Shown here piece after piece: positions 12,093-24,392 of a stretch of 64,000 nucleotides of DNA; the first letter of the stretch is position 1, and the number at the start of each line of letters is the position of its first letter. Both the position numbers and the translations under genes were made by a program. The DNA comes from Phaffia rhodozyma (taxonomy: Eukaryota; Basidiomycota; Tremellomycetes; Cystofilobasidiales; Mrakiaceae), in NCBI GenBank assembly GCA_014706385.1, contig JACGZH010000009.1:186001-250000 (forward strand), written 5' to 3'. Below the pieces are notes generated by a model. It worked only from the letters and a program-made list of their open reading frames with translations, searched no databases and was not told the DNA's origin.

Positions 12093-12636
12093 GATTCGGG
12101 AATGACTGATCAGGTCTTGTCGATGGGGTTTTCTTTGAGAATATTATATTGCATTTTCTTTCCAAAATCGGACTGTGAGAGAATATATACGAGGGTATCA
12201 AACGCTGTATGGTTTACTACAAGTATCAATAAAAACAAAGAAACAGACACGGCGAACGGTGGATAGATTGGGTAAAAGTCAGAGAATTAAGGAGTATGTG
12301 AATGTATTGGTACCGCATAAGAACAAGGAAAGGAGACGTGTCACAAGATTGATCTCGGATAAGCTAGCCAAAACGGTATTTGATGAAGACACGAAGAAGA
12401 GGAAGACGGATTCGAGACTCCAAGAGAAATTGTACCAACCAAAGAGGACAGTCGCTAACTTGTGGGAATAGGAAGTAGACAGAAGGACAAGCAGAATGAA
12501 ATCAAGACTATGAGGCAGCGCAAACATCTCCTCTCCTGGAATATATAACAGATAGAATCACACTGAAGAAGAAATGAGAAGAGGAGTGTGGTGAAATGTC
12601 CGCGATGTGAGTCTGGAAGCTGCTCCTGTACTCGCT
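12093..12636. other. Intergenic between convergent genes
   Basis: A-rich 3' flanks of the nucleoporin (+) and the Ser-rich protein gene (-). A 98-codon Lys/Arg-rich frame at 12175-12471 looks like chance reading of A-rich DNA. No terminator motif is certain. Confidence 0.45.
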
Positions 12637-15403
12637 CTAGAAGCTCAAGTCCAGCTCTAAATCTTCAAAATTCAGAGATTCAAACCTTACGCCCCACTTC
12701 TCAGCATGTGACAAAGCTCCATTCTCTGCGATTGATTTGTCGCCCGCTTTTTCTCCTGTCTCAAGATTCTTGAGTCCACTGGCAGTGACATGAGCTTCCG
12801 ATGAGTTTCGAATTGATTCTGACAGCGAGCTAAAGATGATGGTGTCTGTTATGTATGGCGTTGGGGAGGGTGTCGATAATGAGGTCGATCTAGACGTGGT
12901 AGACAGAGCAGATGAAACCGACGAGACGGTAGAGACGGACGCCGATACGGATGAGCCAGAATGAGCTCGCAATACCTAACAGTTGTAGAACGAGGCGAAC
13001 ATAAATTCAAGTCAGGCAATTGTTCTTGATGTTAGAAACGAAAAACACTTACTTCAATGATCACATGGGATGGATCGTCTTCGCTGCGTTCCTCTTCTTG
13101 TCCATTACCAATCTCATTCACATCCTGGTCAAGTTCTCCCTCTTCAGCGTCGAAAAATCCTTCATCCCCCGTATCAGTATCAGTATCGGTATCTATATCT
13201 GGCGTACTGTTTGCGGTATCGATTGAGATTTCCCTTTCCCTTTCCGTATCTTGCGCCCCCTCTTGCTTCAATGAAAGTTCACTCTCTTCGTCTAGTTCAG
13301 CCCGAGCTCTGTTCGACTCAAACAGCTGCTGATCTGTATTGTCGACATCTTTCCCGACTTCGTTCTTTTCGTTCTGCTCCAACTCTATCTCCACCTTGTC
13401 CTGAATGTTGATATCAGGAAATGTGGCCTTCGTAGGACATGCTGAAGGAGTCTCGGTGTACACCATTGCAAGAGCCCAGCAAGCAGCTTCCACAGCGAAA
13501 GAAGGCCGTTCCAACGCTTGGTGCTCGTAAGAGACCGATGTTGGCGCGGATGTTTCAGTGGTCGTCATGTTCTGTATCGGCGTTGTTGTTGATGTCGATG
13601 TCGGATGTTGGGAGGATGGTTGTGTTTGTACTTGAGAGGAGGAAGATTTTCCTGGGCTATCGACTCCTTCTGAGGGTCGAACCCAAGTTGGAATCGGAGG
13701 AACAGCAGGAACTTTTTCGATCAAAGAAGACTTTGGCACATCGGAAGAAAACGAAGACCGCGTGCCGCGCATAGATTCTAGGCTCTTTTTTCGATTTGAC
13801 GATCGCAATACGTTAGATAGTGATGCGAGACTGAGCTTTCGGACTACTGATTTCTTGATTGGGGTCTGATTTGGATCATTGTCGTCCTCCACAAAATCAA
13901 TTGAGTCGGATCGGGATAGTCGTGACATGACGGGAGGAAGCAGCTCGTGATCTGATGCGCAAGACAAAGCATGAGCACCTGGATCGGTTACTGGAAGGTC
14001 TCCTTCTAAAGGAATTGTATGATCACTTGAAGTAGATGATGCCTGAATAGGATGAGCCGGTGCATCCTGCCTGGCAACTGTATTCTTCTTTCCATCAGAC
14101 CCGACAAGCTTCAAAAGCTTGGTGAATGACCGAAAGGTCTTCAACGTTTTTCCCATGCTTCCCTTCTCCTTCTTATCGTCTTTCATCTTTGGTGGAGAGA
14201 GATCGGAATTCTCAATCGAGATTATACATACATCGTTCTCCATCAAGTTCGTGTCCACCAGGGATGACGAATCGTCCAAGATTTGAACGGATGAAGATGG
14301 CTTTTCGGGAGATTCAACAGATGTTTCGTGGTTAGGACCATCCTCTTCCGGTATGGAGGCTGGCATAGTAAGTTTATCTGCTGACGCAAACTCAAACTTC
14401 TCGCTTTTTTTCCCGCTCAAGGAAGCTTCAGGTGAGCATCCAACATCCGTTGAAATAGCAGAGGTCGGAAGAGTTGGAAGAGGGGCATCGGGTGGCGGAG
14501 TGGTCACAAACTGTGATCTTACCTGCTGCTGTTCGTGCCCTTCGTCTGAGTGAATCTCAGTTTGAGAATGCAAAGCTACTTCAACACCGGATACATTCAG
14601 AGCAGGTTCGAGGTTTTCCAGGCGCGGTGCCTCATCTGACGTGTGTACCCAAGTCGAATCGAAGCCGAATGGGTTAGACGGCAGTTCTTGACTGGGTGTC
14701 GAAAACGGTGTCGGCGAAGCGTTCCACAGATCGTCTCGAGCATCATCGGCTGGGAAGTTGTAGTCTGCGTCTTCGTCGTCAGCCTGGTGACCTGTTTGAT
14801 GTTGCTGATGATATGAAGCCGAGCGCTGAATCGACCGGGATGAGTCTGAACCGGACGTTCGAGTTCGACTAGAGACGGAGAAGGATGAGTCAGATCGAGT
14901 AAAGGATGACCGTAGGGTCGAACGTTTCCTTGGTCGAAATGAGAATGTGGGTGAAGGACCGGAAACAGATGGAAAAAGCGTTGATGACGGCTGTCGAGTT
15001 TCTGTTGATTTCGGATTGCACGTTGATCAGTTATACCTCTGATCTGAGGAGGAAAGGATAGCTTTGCGTCTATTCAAGTCAAAACTTGTGATAGGGACAG
15101 GAACCGACCTTCAGGCGGCGTCAACACAACAACCAATTCTCCCACTTGCACCCTTTCTCTCTCCAATCGGCCTTCTGCACTCTTTCTCTCTGGTGTACAA
15201 AGATCTTTGAAGGTCCTATCGATCCCTTCTAAGTCGGTTGATTTTCGACTCCTATTCTCATCGACGATTACTACTGAAGCTCGACGGGCCCCTCGGTTGT
15301 TTTGAGAATCCGAAGGTGAATCCGAAGGGGAGGAGACGCCCTTAACGAGCAGACGACGAGCGAGGCGTTGTCGAGCACCTTTGCGAGCCTCATCTTGGTT
15401 CAT
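12637..15403 (-). CDS. Ser-rich, largely disordered protein of unknown function
   Basis: I do not recognise a domain. The start at 15403 (MNQDEARKGARQRLARRLLV) gives a basic amino terminus, then LERERVQVGELVVVLTPPEG. An intron of about 100 bp follows, then a long exon from about 15010 to 13050. It begins with Ser/Arg-rich sequence (FRPRKRSTLRSSFTRSDSSF), continues through an acidic stretch and NPFGFDSTW, and holds a Lys-rich patch KTFRSFTKLLKLVGSDGKK. Near 13190 it encodes a DTDTDTDTD run, followed by Glu/Asp-rich sequence. The last exon starts after a gtaagtg donor near 13050 and ends FESLNFEDLELDLSF with a stop at 12637. The frame is conserved over roughly 650 codons with neighbour-like codon use, so it is real. 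A signalling or cortex scaffold is possible but unsupported. Confidence 0.75.
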
Positions 15404-15842
15404 GTGAGTTGATTCTGTATCGGAACAACGATGAGTTAAGGACAAGGACAGTGGCGATAATGATTGTGAATAAGTGTATATGTATGAGTATTGAGCAGCA
15501 ACAAGACGAGCATCAGAGAAAACAAACTTGAACACAAGTGAGTCAATCGGCTACCAGGAACTCAAAGCACGGAGAGAATTCTTTTCAGGAACAACAAACA
15601 ACCGGGACCAGCAATAAGAGTACTAAAAGCTCTGTTGAAACAGTAGCTGTTGTCTGTGAGGCTGATTTTCAAACCCCTTCGAGAGGCTGGATTAGTATGA
15701 ATTCAGAGATCTGTGGTCTGCACGAGAAGTGGAAAGCAGCAGCGAGAGGTCAACAACGTTTGTAATCCTTAGAGAGGTACCAAAGTAGGCTTCGAATGTA
15801 TGAGGCAGGAACATGGTATGTTGTTCTTCTTAGTTTCTATCA
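15404..15842. other. Intergenic upstream of the Ser-rich gene
   Basis: Probable promoter and 5' UTR of the Ser-rich gene plus the 3' flank of the phosducin-like gene. The minus frame is open to 15535, but the upstream codons look like leader sequence. No recognised element. Confidence 0.4.
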
Positions 15843-17043
15843 CTATTTGCTGTCGTCTGAAAGCTCGTCGTCGTCTTCGTCCTCATTATCTTCTGATGTC
15901 TGACGAGGAATGATTCCATTGCTACAAAGGCATCAAAGAAGAGCGTCGCGTGATTCATGAGATGTCAATGTCTCCATACTCGACCTGATCACAAGGCAGT
16001 GGAGCAGTTTATAAACTTACTTTAGCAAAAGTCTTTCAACTCCCTCTCCACCATTGTCCTTGTTCAACATGAGATCGACCCGTATCCAACTATGAGCTAG
16101 CTCCGCATCCTGATTGCCGTCTAAGGAAGGCCTATATACGAGCATGGTTGGTAATACATCTCGGTCGGGTTCGCCGTTCGAGAGAAGCGAGAAGGATAGG
16201 TTTCGGGCTGAGGCTAGAAGGAAGTGATGTGTCGGTGGAGAGTTGGCTGAAGCAAGCTTCTGCAAGGTTGGAATGAGGTATGGAGGCGTGTTTGTTTGAT
16301 TCTAATTACGATACATAGGGTAGATTCGAGAGGCGTCACAAGAATTAAGCACATATGCAGAAAGCGAGGATATGGAAGAGACATCACAACTGATAGGGAA
16401 CTCACCTTCTCGTATACAAGGACGATAACCCAACTAGATCCACTTTCTACAGCACTCAGATATCCATCCATTCCGACCTCTCTAAGAAATCCTCTCTGCC
16501 GTTCGTTCGGCTTGTTTCTCAACTCTGCCAGCCTGCGATCCCTCCATCTCGCAACGACATCTCCGTCTTGATCCCCATCCTCCATAGCAGCCTGATCCTC
16601 CTCCCTCGATCTGACTTCTTCTTCCCATGTTGGACCCAAGAGCGCCTTTCGTTCCATTCGCTCATTTACTTCTAGACGGTTCCGAAGCTGAATGAACCTA
16701 TTCCGTTGCATAGCTTCGCGCTGATCTCTGATGACGCCCTTTGGACCGGTCTTTTTGGATGAGCCACCACCTACGGAGTAGGAGGGAGTATCTAAAGACG
16801 GGACACCACCGACATCATCGTCCAGGTCGGAACCAAGCTCGTCATCGGTATTGGGTTCGGGAGAGGGCGTTTCTCGATCTTCTACTCTGTACTCGTCTAG
16901 AGCTGCCGAAGGATCTCGAAAGAGAGCTCCTCTAGAATGATAGAGATGAAGAATGCGAGATTGTAAGAAAGCAATTGATAAGCTTCTAGTAAACCATGGA
17001 CTTCTTACGAAAGGACGGCCTGTTCGAGTGTATCCCCAGACAT
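15843..17043 (-). CDS. Phosducin-like protein (PLP1/PhLP2 family)
   Basis: Thioredoxin-fold cochaperone of the phosducin family, which works with the CCT chaperonin in folding actin, tubulin or G-beta. The start at 17043 (MSGDTLEQAVLS) is a tiny first exon ending in a GTAAG donor. Exon 2 opens acidic (EPNTDDELGSDLDDDVGG), then has the charged helix typical of the family with EAMQRNRFIQLRNRLEVNER. The thioredoxin-fold part gives GYLSAVESGSSWVIVLVYEK, an intron, KLASANSPPTHHFLLASARN, then DRDVLPTMLVYR and SWIRVDLML, all family hallmarks. The tail after GVERLLLK is SNGIIPRQTSED followed by an acidic run ending SDDSK, stop at 15843. Four exons are visible. Divergent from the capping enzyme gene. 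Cytosolic. Confidence 0.87.
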
Positions 17044-17372
17044 CTATCTGATGGCCTGTAGTTTGCTTGATGTTGGAATGTAAAACGAGAACAGAAGGTA
17101 AGGTGATTGTTGATTGGTGACTAACCGGAATTCATACTTGAACTACAATTATCTCTATTATATCTTGAGTTTTGAATTACAACCTTTCGTAATGATTCTT
17201 CACACAGCGGACATGGCCGGCTGTGACTGGAACCGCTAATACTTTATTCAAGTCGTTCTCCTTTAGACTTTCACCTTTGTTTCCTTCCTATCGCTCTTGG
17301 TTCGCAATACATTCTCAGACAGAATAGAGAAGAAATATTTATACAGATATATAAAGTCATCACTAGTTTTCC
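17044..17372. promoter_or_regulatory. Bidirectional promoter, phosducin-like / capping enzyme
   Basis: 329 bp separate the two divergent ATGs. A tgattggtgac at about 17110 holds an inverted CCAAT (ATTGG). No clear TATA box on either side except tatataaag at about 17349, which lies about 20 bp before the capping-enzyme ATG and so is probably leader. Confidence 0.45.
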
Positions 17373-19523
17373 ATGCCAGCAAGTACAACCAGGATTCCAG
17401 AAATTCCTGGTAAACTGGTCACACCGGAACAAACCGCGTTTCTCAACGAACATGTCATGGACCTTTGTGGCCTCAAAATTCCAAAGTGAGTGGTTGCACT
17501 ATCTTTGATTATGGTTCTTTCCTTCTTTCGATCGTGATAGCAGGATAATCTATTGAAAGTAGAGAAGAGCTTACTACCTTGATATGTTGTTTTCTCAAAC
17601 GACCAGATTTCCTGGTAGTCAACCCGTCAGTTTTACTCAAGCATCGTTAAGCCTGCTTGAACAAGAAGAGTACGTTTAGTCCTCTCACCTACTGCATTCC
17701 CCATTTGTTGTCTTATCCTGAGAATTTATTTGACATCTGCAGCTTCTGGGTCTGCGAAAAATCGGATGGAGTTCGGGTGCTAGTGTTAATTGCGTGGAAC
17801 AAAATAAAAGGAGCTCAGGATGTGTTTCTTGTGAGTATAGTTCTTCCGGCTCACCTTGACAAGTCACTTACTGTCAGATTAACCCCGAAATCACCTTGCA
17901 TCGTACGCCTTGCGTTTTTATTTCTCCTGTGCTATAACAGATTGACCGAAAAGAGGAATTTCGTCAAGTGGAAGGTCTTGTCTTTCCCAACGGGGAGGAT
18001 CCTGCTCGACGCCCTCTGGAGAAGACCTTGCTGGACGGAGAGCTTGTGTTGGATGTTGATGCTCAAACTGGAAAGGTTTGTGCATGATTTACTGCCTTAT
18101 CCTCTTGTTTTCTTTTAATTTCCGAGAACGTATCTGACAGTCAATTGTTCCGTGTCTTCGCTTTTTGCCTTGTCTTCTCCGGTTGTCTACCGACTCGGAA
18201 CCTTCTCTAGGAAACTCTTCGACTATATGCATTCGACTGCTTGGTTTTCTCTGGAATAAGTCTTCTAAAGAAGAGTCTTATGTCCCGTTACGGTGTGCGT
18301 TTTCGCTATCCGTCATTGTTTATCAACTCAAATCCTGACCCGAACTCTTTCTGTTCATATGTTCGTCTTCATCTGTGCTATAAATCAAAGCGTCTCCAAA
18401 AATGGGTAATAGGTCCATTGGACAAACTTCCGCCTTCATCGAACAAACCATTTGAGATTGTGTGTAAGAAAATGAACAGAGCATATGGTGTGGAAGATGT
18501 CTTCAAGGTGGATATACCCAAACTCCAACACGGTCATGACGGCTTGATCTTCACAGCTTGTGATAGTGGATACACTGTGGGGACTGATCCGAATATGTTT
18601 GTTCTCTTTCGTTCTTTGTCCTCGCACTTCGCACGTTTTTGCACACTCTGATATCCGTCCTCCCTTCTCCCATCTTCTCGTTTCTTCACATTAGCTTGAA
18701 GTGGAAACCAGCGTCTGAAAATTCGATAGACTTCAAACTAGAGCTTCGATTTCCAGCACTAGATGCGAATCCAAGTCAACCAGACTTTGAGGCCATGCCT
18801 ATATTTAAGCTGTATCAATGGTTGGGAGATGACCGGTATGAATTCTTCGACGGTATGGTTGTTGAGCCTGACGAGTGGGAGAGGTGAGTCTTTCTCTTCT
18901 TGCCTTGATCGAATCAACCGTCGCGCACGATACGTTTCTGATCCTCCTTTTTGATATGACAACAGGATGAAAGAAAGCAAGATTCAATACGACGATGCCG
19001 TCGTCGAAGTCACTTGGCTAGAAGATCGTCAAACTTGGTCGATCATGAGAGTTCGGGATGATAAGATTCATGGAAACCATGCGTCTATCGTTCAGAAGGT
19101 TCTAGTTTCTATCATGGACGGGGTTGAGGCTGAAGAGGTTCGTTCCCTGTCTTCTTCTATCATCAAAAGAAGAAACCTCTCTGTTGTCCCGATCTCTCAC
19201 AACAAGTCTTATCTCCATACTTGACGTCTCCGGTCATTTGTGTTCTTGTGTTGGAAACATATTAGCTCTTCAAATTCGCGCCCCACATCAAAAAAGCTTG
19301 GAAAGCTAGAGAAGCAGGTCACATCACCAAACCCCAGCCGCCATCTTTGTCGTCCTCAAACCCAGGATACAGCGGAGGCGGTGGCGGGCACAACCAATAT
19401 AATCAACAAAAACAAGGATATCAATCGTACCAACAACAACCCCAGCAAGGACAATATGGATACCCGAATCAGCCAACGATGGGTGGTGGTGGTGGTGCTG
19501 TTTTTGGAGGACTGAAAAGATAG
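17373..19523 (+). CDS. CEG1: mRNA-capping enzyme alpha subunit, mRNA guanylyltransferase
   Basis: Transfers GMP from GTP to the 5' end of nascent pre-mRNA through a covalent lysyl-GMP intermediate, in the nucleus with RNA polymerase II. The start at 17373 (MPASTTRIPEIPGKLVTPEQ) follows fungal Ceg1 layout. Nucleotidyltransferase motifs appear in order: motif I CEKSDGVRVLVLI with the nucleophilic Lys, motif III LLDGELVLD, motif IIIa AFDCLVFSG, motif IV HGHDGLIFTACDSGYTVGTD, and motif V LKWKPASENSIDFKLE. Then an OB-fold region with DGMVVEPDEWER and VTWLEDRQTWSIMRVRDDKI. The last exon runs from FKFAPHIKKAWKAREAGHIT into an unusual Gly/Gln/Tyr-rich tail (GHNQYNQQKQGYQSYQQQPQ) and ends GGLKR, stop at 19523. 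About nine introns. Divergent with the phosducin-like gene. Confidence 0.93.
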
Positions 19524-19768
19524 TGATACCATTTCATTCAAGTACAGCTTCTTCTAGGATAAGAGAGTATTCAGAGAAATCGGACAGGATGAAAGGAAAT
19601 CTTCGCGACTGAAACCCCACGGTATTAAATAAAAATCCAAGAAAGTACCTCGTAATCTCGCTTCTACAAAAACATTCCCGTTCGAAGAGGATAAGAATTC
19701 TAGCATGACAAGATAAAGATGGCCGTAGCGGTATGCTGTATCCAATGAATTGGAAGGAAGGAAACTCT
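19524..19768. other. Intergenic between convergent genes
   Basis: Short shared 3' region of the capping enzyme (+) and kynurenine formamidase (-). Nothing further seen. Confidence 0.4.
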
Positions 19769-20847
19769 TCAGACATCCACTCCGACCCATTGTCTAACCC
19801 TTTGCCCAAACCTAGCGTCCTTCAAAACTTCATCATGTTCTCCTATATCCTCATCAGTGAATACTTCTACTTTCAATCCCAATGCTGCCAACCTGCTCGC
19901 CAGGGCTATTGGCTGTGAAGTCGAGACAAGTGTGTCGGCTTTCGAATGAGATATCATTATTCTGTATTCTTGGAGCGAGGAGGAAGGGGGGAGCGCATAT
20001 GGAGATGAGGGGTGGGAAGGGGATGATGTCAAGTAGGGAGGTGGTCCAAAGGCGGAGGTTATGAACCATTCTTGATAATCTGGGTATTCTTCAACAAGTG
20101 CGTCTATCTACATTTTCAAAAGTCCATTGGACGATCAAACCACGACTGCTTCAGTGATGAGAAGAACGAGTGCGAAAAAAGAGGAAGGAGAAAGAGACAA
20201 ACATCTGTGATGGTCTCAGAGAAGAAAAAACCCTTGATTGTAGATCGGATGTCAGCGGGGATGGGTGCTATCGATGGTGTCTCTAACAAGAAATGAGCAA
20301 TGATGTGCTATGTAAATTTCAAGATGAAGGATCAGCTCTCTCAATATGATTCGATATCAAGAGGATGACGCACAGGAGGAACCAAGCAAGAATGAACACT
20401 CACAGCACCAGCAGAATGGCCCATCAACCAGACGTTTTCTTTAGTCTTCTCATTTATCAACCCCCCTGCGCCTGTTCTCACCAACCACTCTACCGCCATC
20501 CTGCAATCCAACACATGATCCGGATGAAGTACTTTCCTCTTTCCTTCGATTTTATCTTCCGGTTGGTCACTTAGTCTATAGTTAGGTAGCGCCAAAGCGA
20601 ACTGTTGAGGCAGAATCCCTCGAGGAAGATCATCCAGCGTTGGGTCCTGAGAAGAAGACGTTCGCCAAGCTCCACCATGGATGAAAACTATCAGTCCTTG
20701 AGGTGGCTTAACATCATGATCATCAGGAAGGTAGACGTCGACAATATGTCGCGGATGAGGAGGGTTTGATGAGGAGGGAGACGATTGATTGTAGGGGAGG
20801 TTGAGATGAGTTATCATACTGGATGGGTAGACGAAACTTCCAAGCAT
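19769..20847 (-). CDS. BNA7: Kynurenine formamidase (arylformamidase)
   Basis: Alpha/beta hydrolase that converts N-formylkynurenine to kynurenine in tryptophan breakdown and de novo NAD synthesis; cytosolic. The start at 20847 (MLGSFVYPSSMITHLNLPYN) leads to VYLPDDHD, then the oxyanion-hole motif FIHGGAWR, which is diagnostic. The nucleophile elbow is LMGHSAGA near 20400, directly before an intron with a GTGAGT donor. The second exon has FLLETPSIAPIPADIRSTIK. The third begins LVEEYPDYQEWFITSAFGPP, typical for Bna7, and carries the acid residue in MISHSKADTLVS and the catalytic His in DIGEHDEVLKD. Ends WVGVDV, stop at 19769. Three exons. Other HGGxW hydrolases are possible, but EYPDYQEW favours Bna7. 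Confidence 0.83.
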
Positions 20848-21239
20848 CGGTAATCATAATCGCGCTTGGGATCTTCAGATAAAGTTAGGGTTAATGATCA
20901 ATGACTATTAACCCAAAGAGCATCGTCCTATTTAGATACACGTTGTCAGTCGTCTAAGTAAATCAAGGATCAGGTATGATATGAGACGGATTGGCATCAA
21001 CGGTCGCGGTGTATATCTAGGCGAAGATGGGGGCATGAAAGACAAAGAATAAGTCTTTGTATTCGCGAGTGAATCAATCTCTGATTATTTTCGGTTATGA
21101 AAATTTGGTGGTTTAGAAGGGTATAAACAATTCATCAAGATATCCAAGATTTACGACTGTAAGATAGCCAACATGATCAAAATAGCTAGCGCTAGTTCTA
21201 TTCTAACACATCTCGATGTAAAATAAGCCCCAGTTCCGT
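20848..21239. other. Intergenic upstream of kynurenine formamidase
   Basis: About 390 bp holding the probable formamidase promoter and the 3' flank of the NMT gene. No recognised motif. Confidence 0.4.
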
Positions 21240-24034
21240 TTAAAGCATGACGACACCGATCTCGCTCGTTCCGGATCGATCATCAGGGTATCCACCGGTC
21301 ACCGTGGGAGTTCGCCAGTTGTACTATTTGGCGAAGGATATATGTGTCAATGAAGAGATTAGATTTGTTCGTTCCCTTTTATTCATCAACCAAAGTACAA
21401 ACGAATAGAGAACACTCACGAGATAGTAGTTGAGGTATCCGTCACCCGGCCCGAACTTATCATCCACGCCCAAGCCAGAAAAAAAAAACCAGTTCTCCGA
21501 TTGTCAGCATATGCAGATCTTGATGGTACGGAAACAGAGGTAGAGAATCTTGAAGAGGGTTAGAAAAGGATTACCTTGTGGTGGGCGAGGAAGGAGTTGT
21601 TATCTAGACCGGTTAACGAGTTCACCACATCGAAATCGGCCTTGATGAGAAGAACAGGAAGGGTAAAATCAAGCGCATCAACTAATGTCAGTTTTATGAT
21701 CGTAACTACTGAAGAGGTAAACAGTTGGAGAACCCACGTTCTTGGCCTCCGTCAACAAATCACCCATGAGAGCCTTCAGTCTGTCCGCCAGTACGTCCCT
21801 TCTATCAGACCTACTAACGATGGCACTAGAGGAGCTTCCTTCGGCCGGTGAAGAGGCAGAAGCGAAAGCGACATCGGTGGCATAATAGAAAGTGTAGGCC
21901 GCATTGAGGATGGGATATTGAGTTGATTTGATGACGGTTGAGGGGAGAGAATAGAAGGACATCACATCCGTGATCTGGTGCGTCTCGGGGTTCTGTTTAG
22001 GTTTGTTTGGTTGAGAAGAATTCACAGATGATTGTTTGGATTAGGTTAACATCTTCTGCAAGGTAATAAATTGGATAAGGCAACTGACCTCAACAACATA
22101 AGCCCAGGTGACCTGCTTGTCTCTCTTCCCTCCCACTTTCTCGCCCACTCCCTTTCCACTTAACAACCAATGTCTCAACTCATCGTCGTCATAAACAGGT
22201 GCGACCTGGAATCTCGCCAAATATCTCCTAAGCAAAGCTCCAACCTGACTTAAATCTTTCTCTTCCATCTCTCTCCAACCGGGAATCTGGGGCTGAGTAG
22301 GAACAGAATAGTGCTTGATACATCTGGCCATCGTCATGTTTCGAGGAAGGATTGCGAAGTTGATGGCAATCAACTTTTGAGGATTCAGGTTTCGATGGAA
22401 GTATCTGAGTATTCCCCCATAGGTACAACCATACGTCAGCAAGAAAATCATTGCGAGACGGGCATTTATATGGGGTCAGACACGAACCGACTAGTTCCTA
22501 TGGGAGTAGGCAAAACAACACCGGCGGTGTAGATAGCCTGCCAGACCTGTTCAAGGTTGCATCGCCTAGTAACCTCTTTGATAAGCACGGGCGCGAGCCG
22601 TTTGGATCGGAGCTTTTTGTGTACACAAAGGAAATTGATCTCAGAAGAGTTGAACTGGCTAGATTAGTGAAGAAATGTGAGCTGGTATCAACACTCTTGG
22701 AATGCTTTGGCGTCAAGAAGAATGATAGAAGAAAGAAACTCATCGTGCTACTGACTTTCCCCGGACATCAAGCTTGATAGGAATTCCAGAGATGAAGGCG
22801 ACCAACTTCTTGGTGGAGCTGACTCGAACTCCAACGTGCCATGAAGCAACCCAACCTGGAGGCTTGAGTGCCCTGTAGGTTATACATTGAATCATCGATT
22901 ATGAGACGTTAAATATGCAATTATTTGAGAAAGCTGAACCTGCCGAGTATAACAGAAGTGTAGACGAACCAGTCTAAGAATTCGGCGCTGTAGTTGAACC
23001 TCATTGTCGCGTCCTCATCCTCAACATAGTTGGCAGACAACAGATCGTATACCTCCTTGAGCTGAGTTTTGTCGAGTCGCAGGAAGCCGTAGGGTGAGTT
23101 TCAACAAACATCTCAACAAATAACTAGCATCTTTGCACACCTGATTTTGATCATCCACGTCCACGGTGGACCACTCAAAGTCTTTGGGTAGAGGGTATGG
23201 GGTTTGTCTGAGTTCAGAAACTTGCTTAGGAGCTAGAAAGAGAAGACGTGATCGACACAAGGATAAGTATGAACCGATCATAGAAGCTTAAGGCAGAATG
23301 AACACCTACGATCAATAGGGCCGTCCTTCAAAGGTTCTTGCCCATTCTCAAGGTACTGAGGCACAGGTTGGGTTTTCCAGAACTATTAAAAAATATTGTC
23401 AGTTTTGAAGAAGAATCCGGACAATGTGAGGGTTGTGAAATGTTCTGGTGAAGGTACCTTATGCTCGCCCAGGTCTTTCTTGTTCTTTCCGGTCACGGAG
23501 AGTCCCTGAGACTCGTTTTTAAGCATGTCCATCAGCTTCATGGCCTGAAGTGCCTTTCGGACTTCGTCCTCGTTCACTGTAAGAAGAAAAGAACACCTGA
23601 TCAGAAAATGATGTTCTCACTGATCGATGGACATAACCAGACGAGAGAAACAAGCAGAGTCAAAGAGAAACTCACAATGCTCTCGTTCAGCCTCAGGAAG
23701 TTTGTTCACGTCCTCCATCACCCTGTTCAGGATAGCTCCAGGAATCTCTTTTTCTCCTCCAGGGAGGGCGGATCTGTAGAAGGATCATGAACAAAAGTTG
23801 AAGGAAAACAGTGAATACTAGCTTTGGCATAGACTTTCAAGAACAAAACATAGCGCGACATATTATCACATACTTGATCTTGTCGGCGACCTTCTTTCCT
23901 TTGCTCTTCTTCTTTCTCTTCTTTTTCTCGCCATCAGCCGCAGAAGACGGGGTGTCGGCGGCAGCATCATCCACCCTATCTGACTCTGCATCAGAGGCTA
24001 TGTCCTCAATCTTTGATGCGGTAGGTTCACTCAT
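21240..24034 (-). CDS. NMT1: Glycylpeptide N-tetradecanoyltransferase (N-myristoyltransferase)
   Basis: Transfers myristate from myristoyl-CoA to amino-terminal Gly of target proteins in the cytosol and on ribosomes. The start at 24034 ([19 protein letters not shown]) is followed by a Lys-rich ribosome-targeting stretch, [12 protein letters not shown]. The fold begins around [20 protein letters not shown], then [20 protein letters not shown], a signature of family starts. Later exons give [19 protein letters not shown] and [14 protein letters not shown] with the surrounding acyltransferase core. The last exon gives [17 protein letters not shown] and ends GVVML, the conserved NMT carboxy terminus whose carboxylate is the catalytic base; stop at 21240. 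At least eleven introns. Divergent from PAH1 across a 358-bp promoter. Strong call. Confidence 0.92.
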
Positions 24035-24392
24035 CGTGCTTGTCTGTTTGCAAATAGGTAAGGTCTGGAAAGGACTGGATTTGAGGTGAGAAGGAGAAGG
24101 TGAAAAGAACGACAACCCATAGATTACGTTTGGGTTACAATAAAGCTAAGGAACGTGACTGCACGTGACATCACTGATAAGATAACGATCCCTTCACATT
24201 CGGACCTGTGTCGTAAGCGTAACCTCTGCTCGAGTAACCGGTGTAGACCGACGGTTCTCTGACCCCAACTAATCGATCCGACGTGTTATTCCTTCTTGCC
24301 TCTCCCGCTCATCTTCCATCACCCACATCAACTATCAAACTCGCATACTCTGATCAGACAGTCACCTTACTGAAGAGCTCCCTAAGGCAGCT
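24035..24392. promoter_or_regulatory. Bidirectional promoter, NMT / PAH1
   Basis: 358 bp between divergent ATGs. It contains CACGTGAC at 24162-24169, an E-box of the GTCACGTG type bound by Cbf1/bHLH factors in yeasts. A related ACGTGAC lies just upstream, and tgataagataac, a GATA-type motif, lies at about 24175-24186. Motif function is inferred only from sequence. Confidence 0.5.

Noticed and set aside
12175..12471. 98-codon Lys/Arg-rich plus frame between convergent genes
   Set aside because: Composition of A-rich 3' flank, no motif, no splice context.
13439..13774. 111-codon plus frame antisense to the Ser-rich protein
   Set aside because: Shadow of a biased coding exon with no supporting features.
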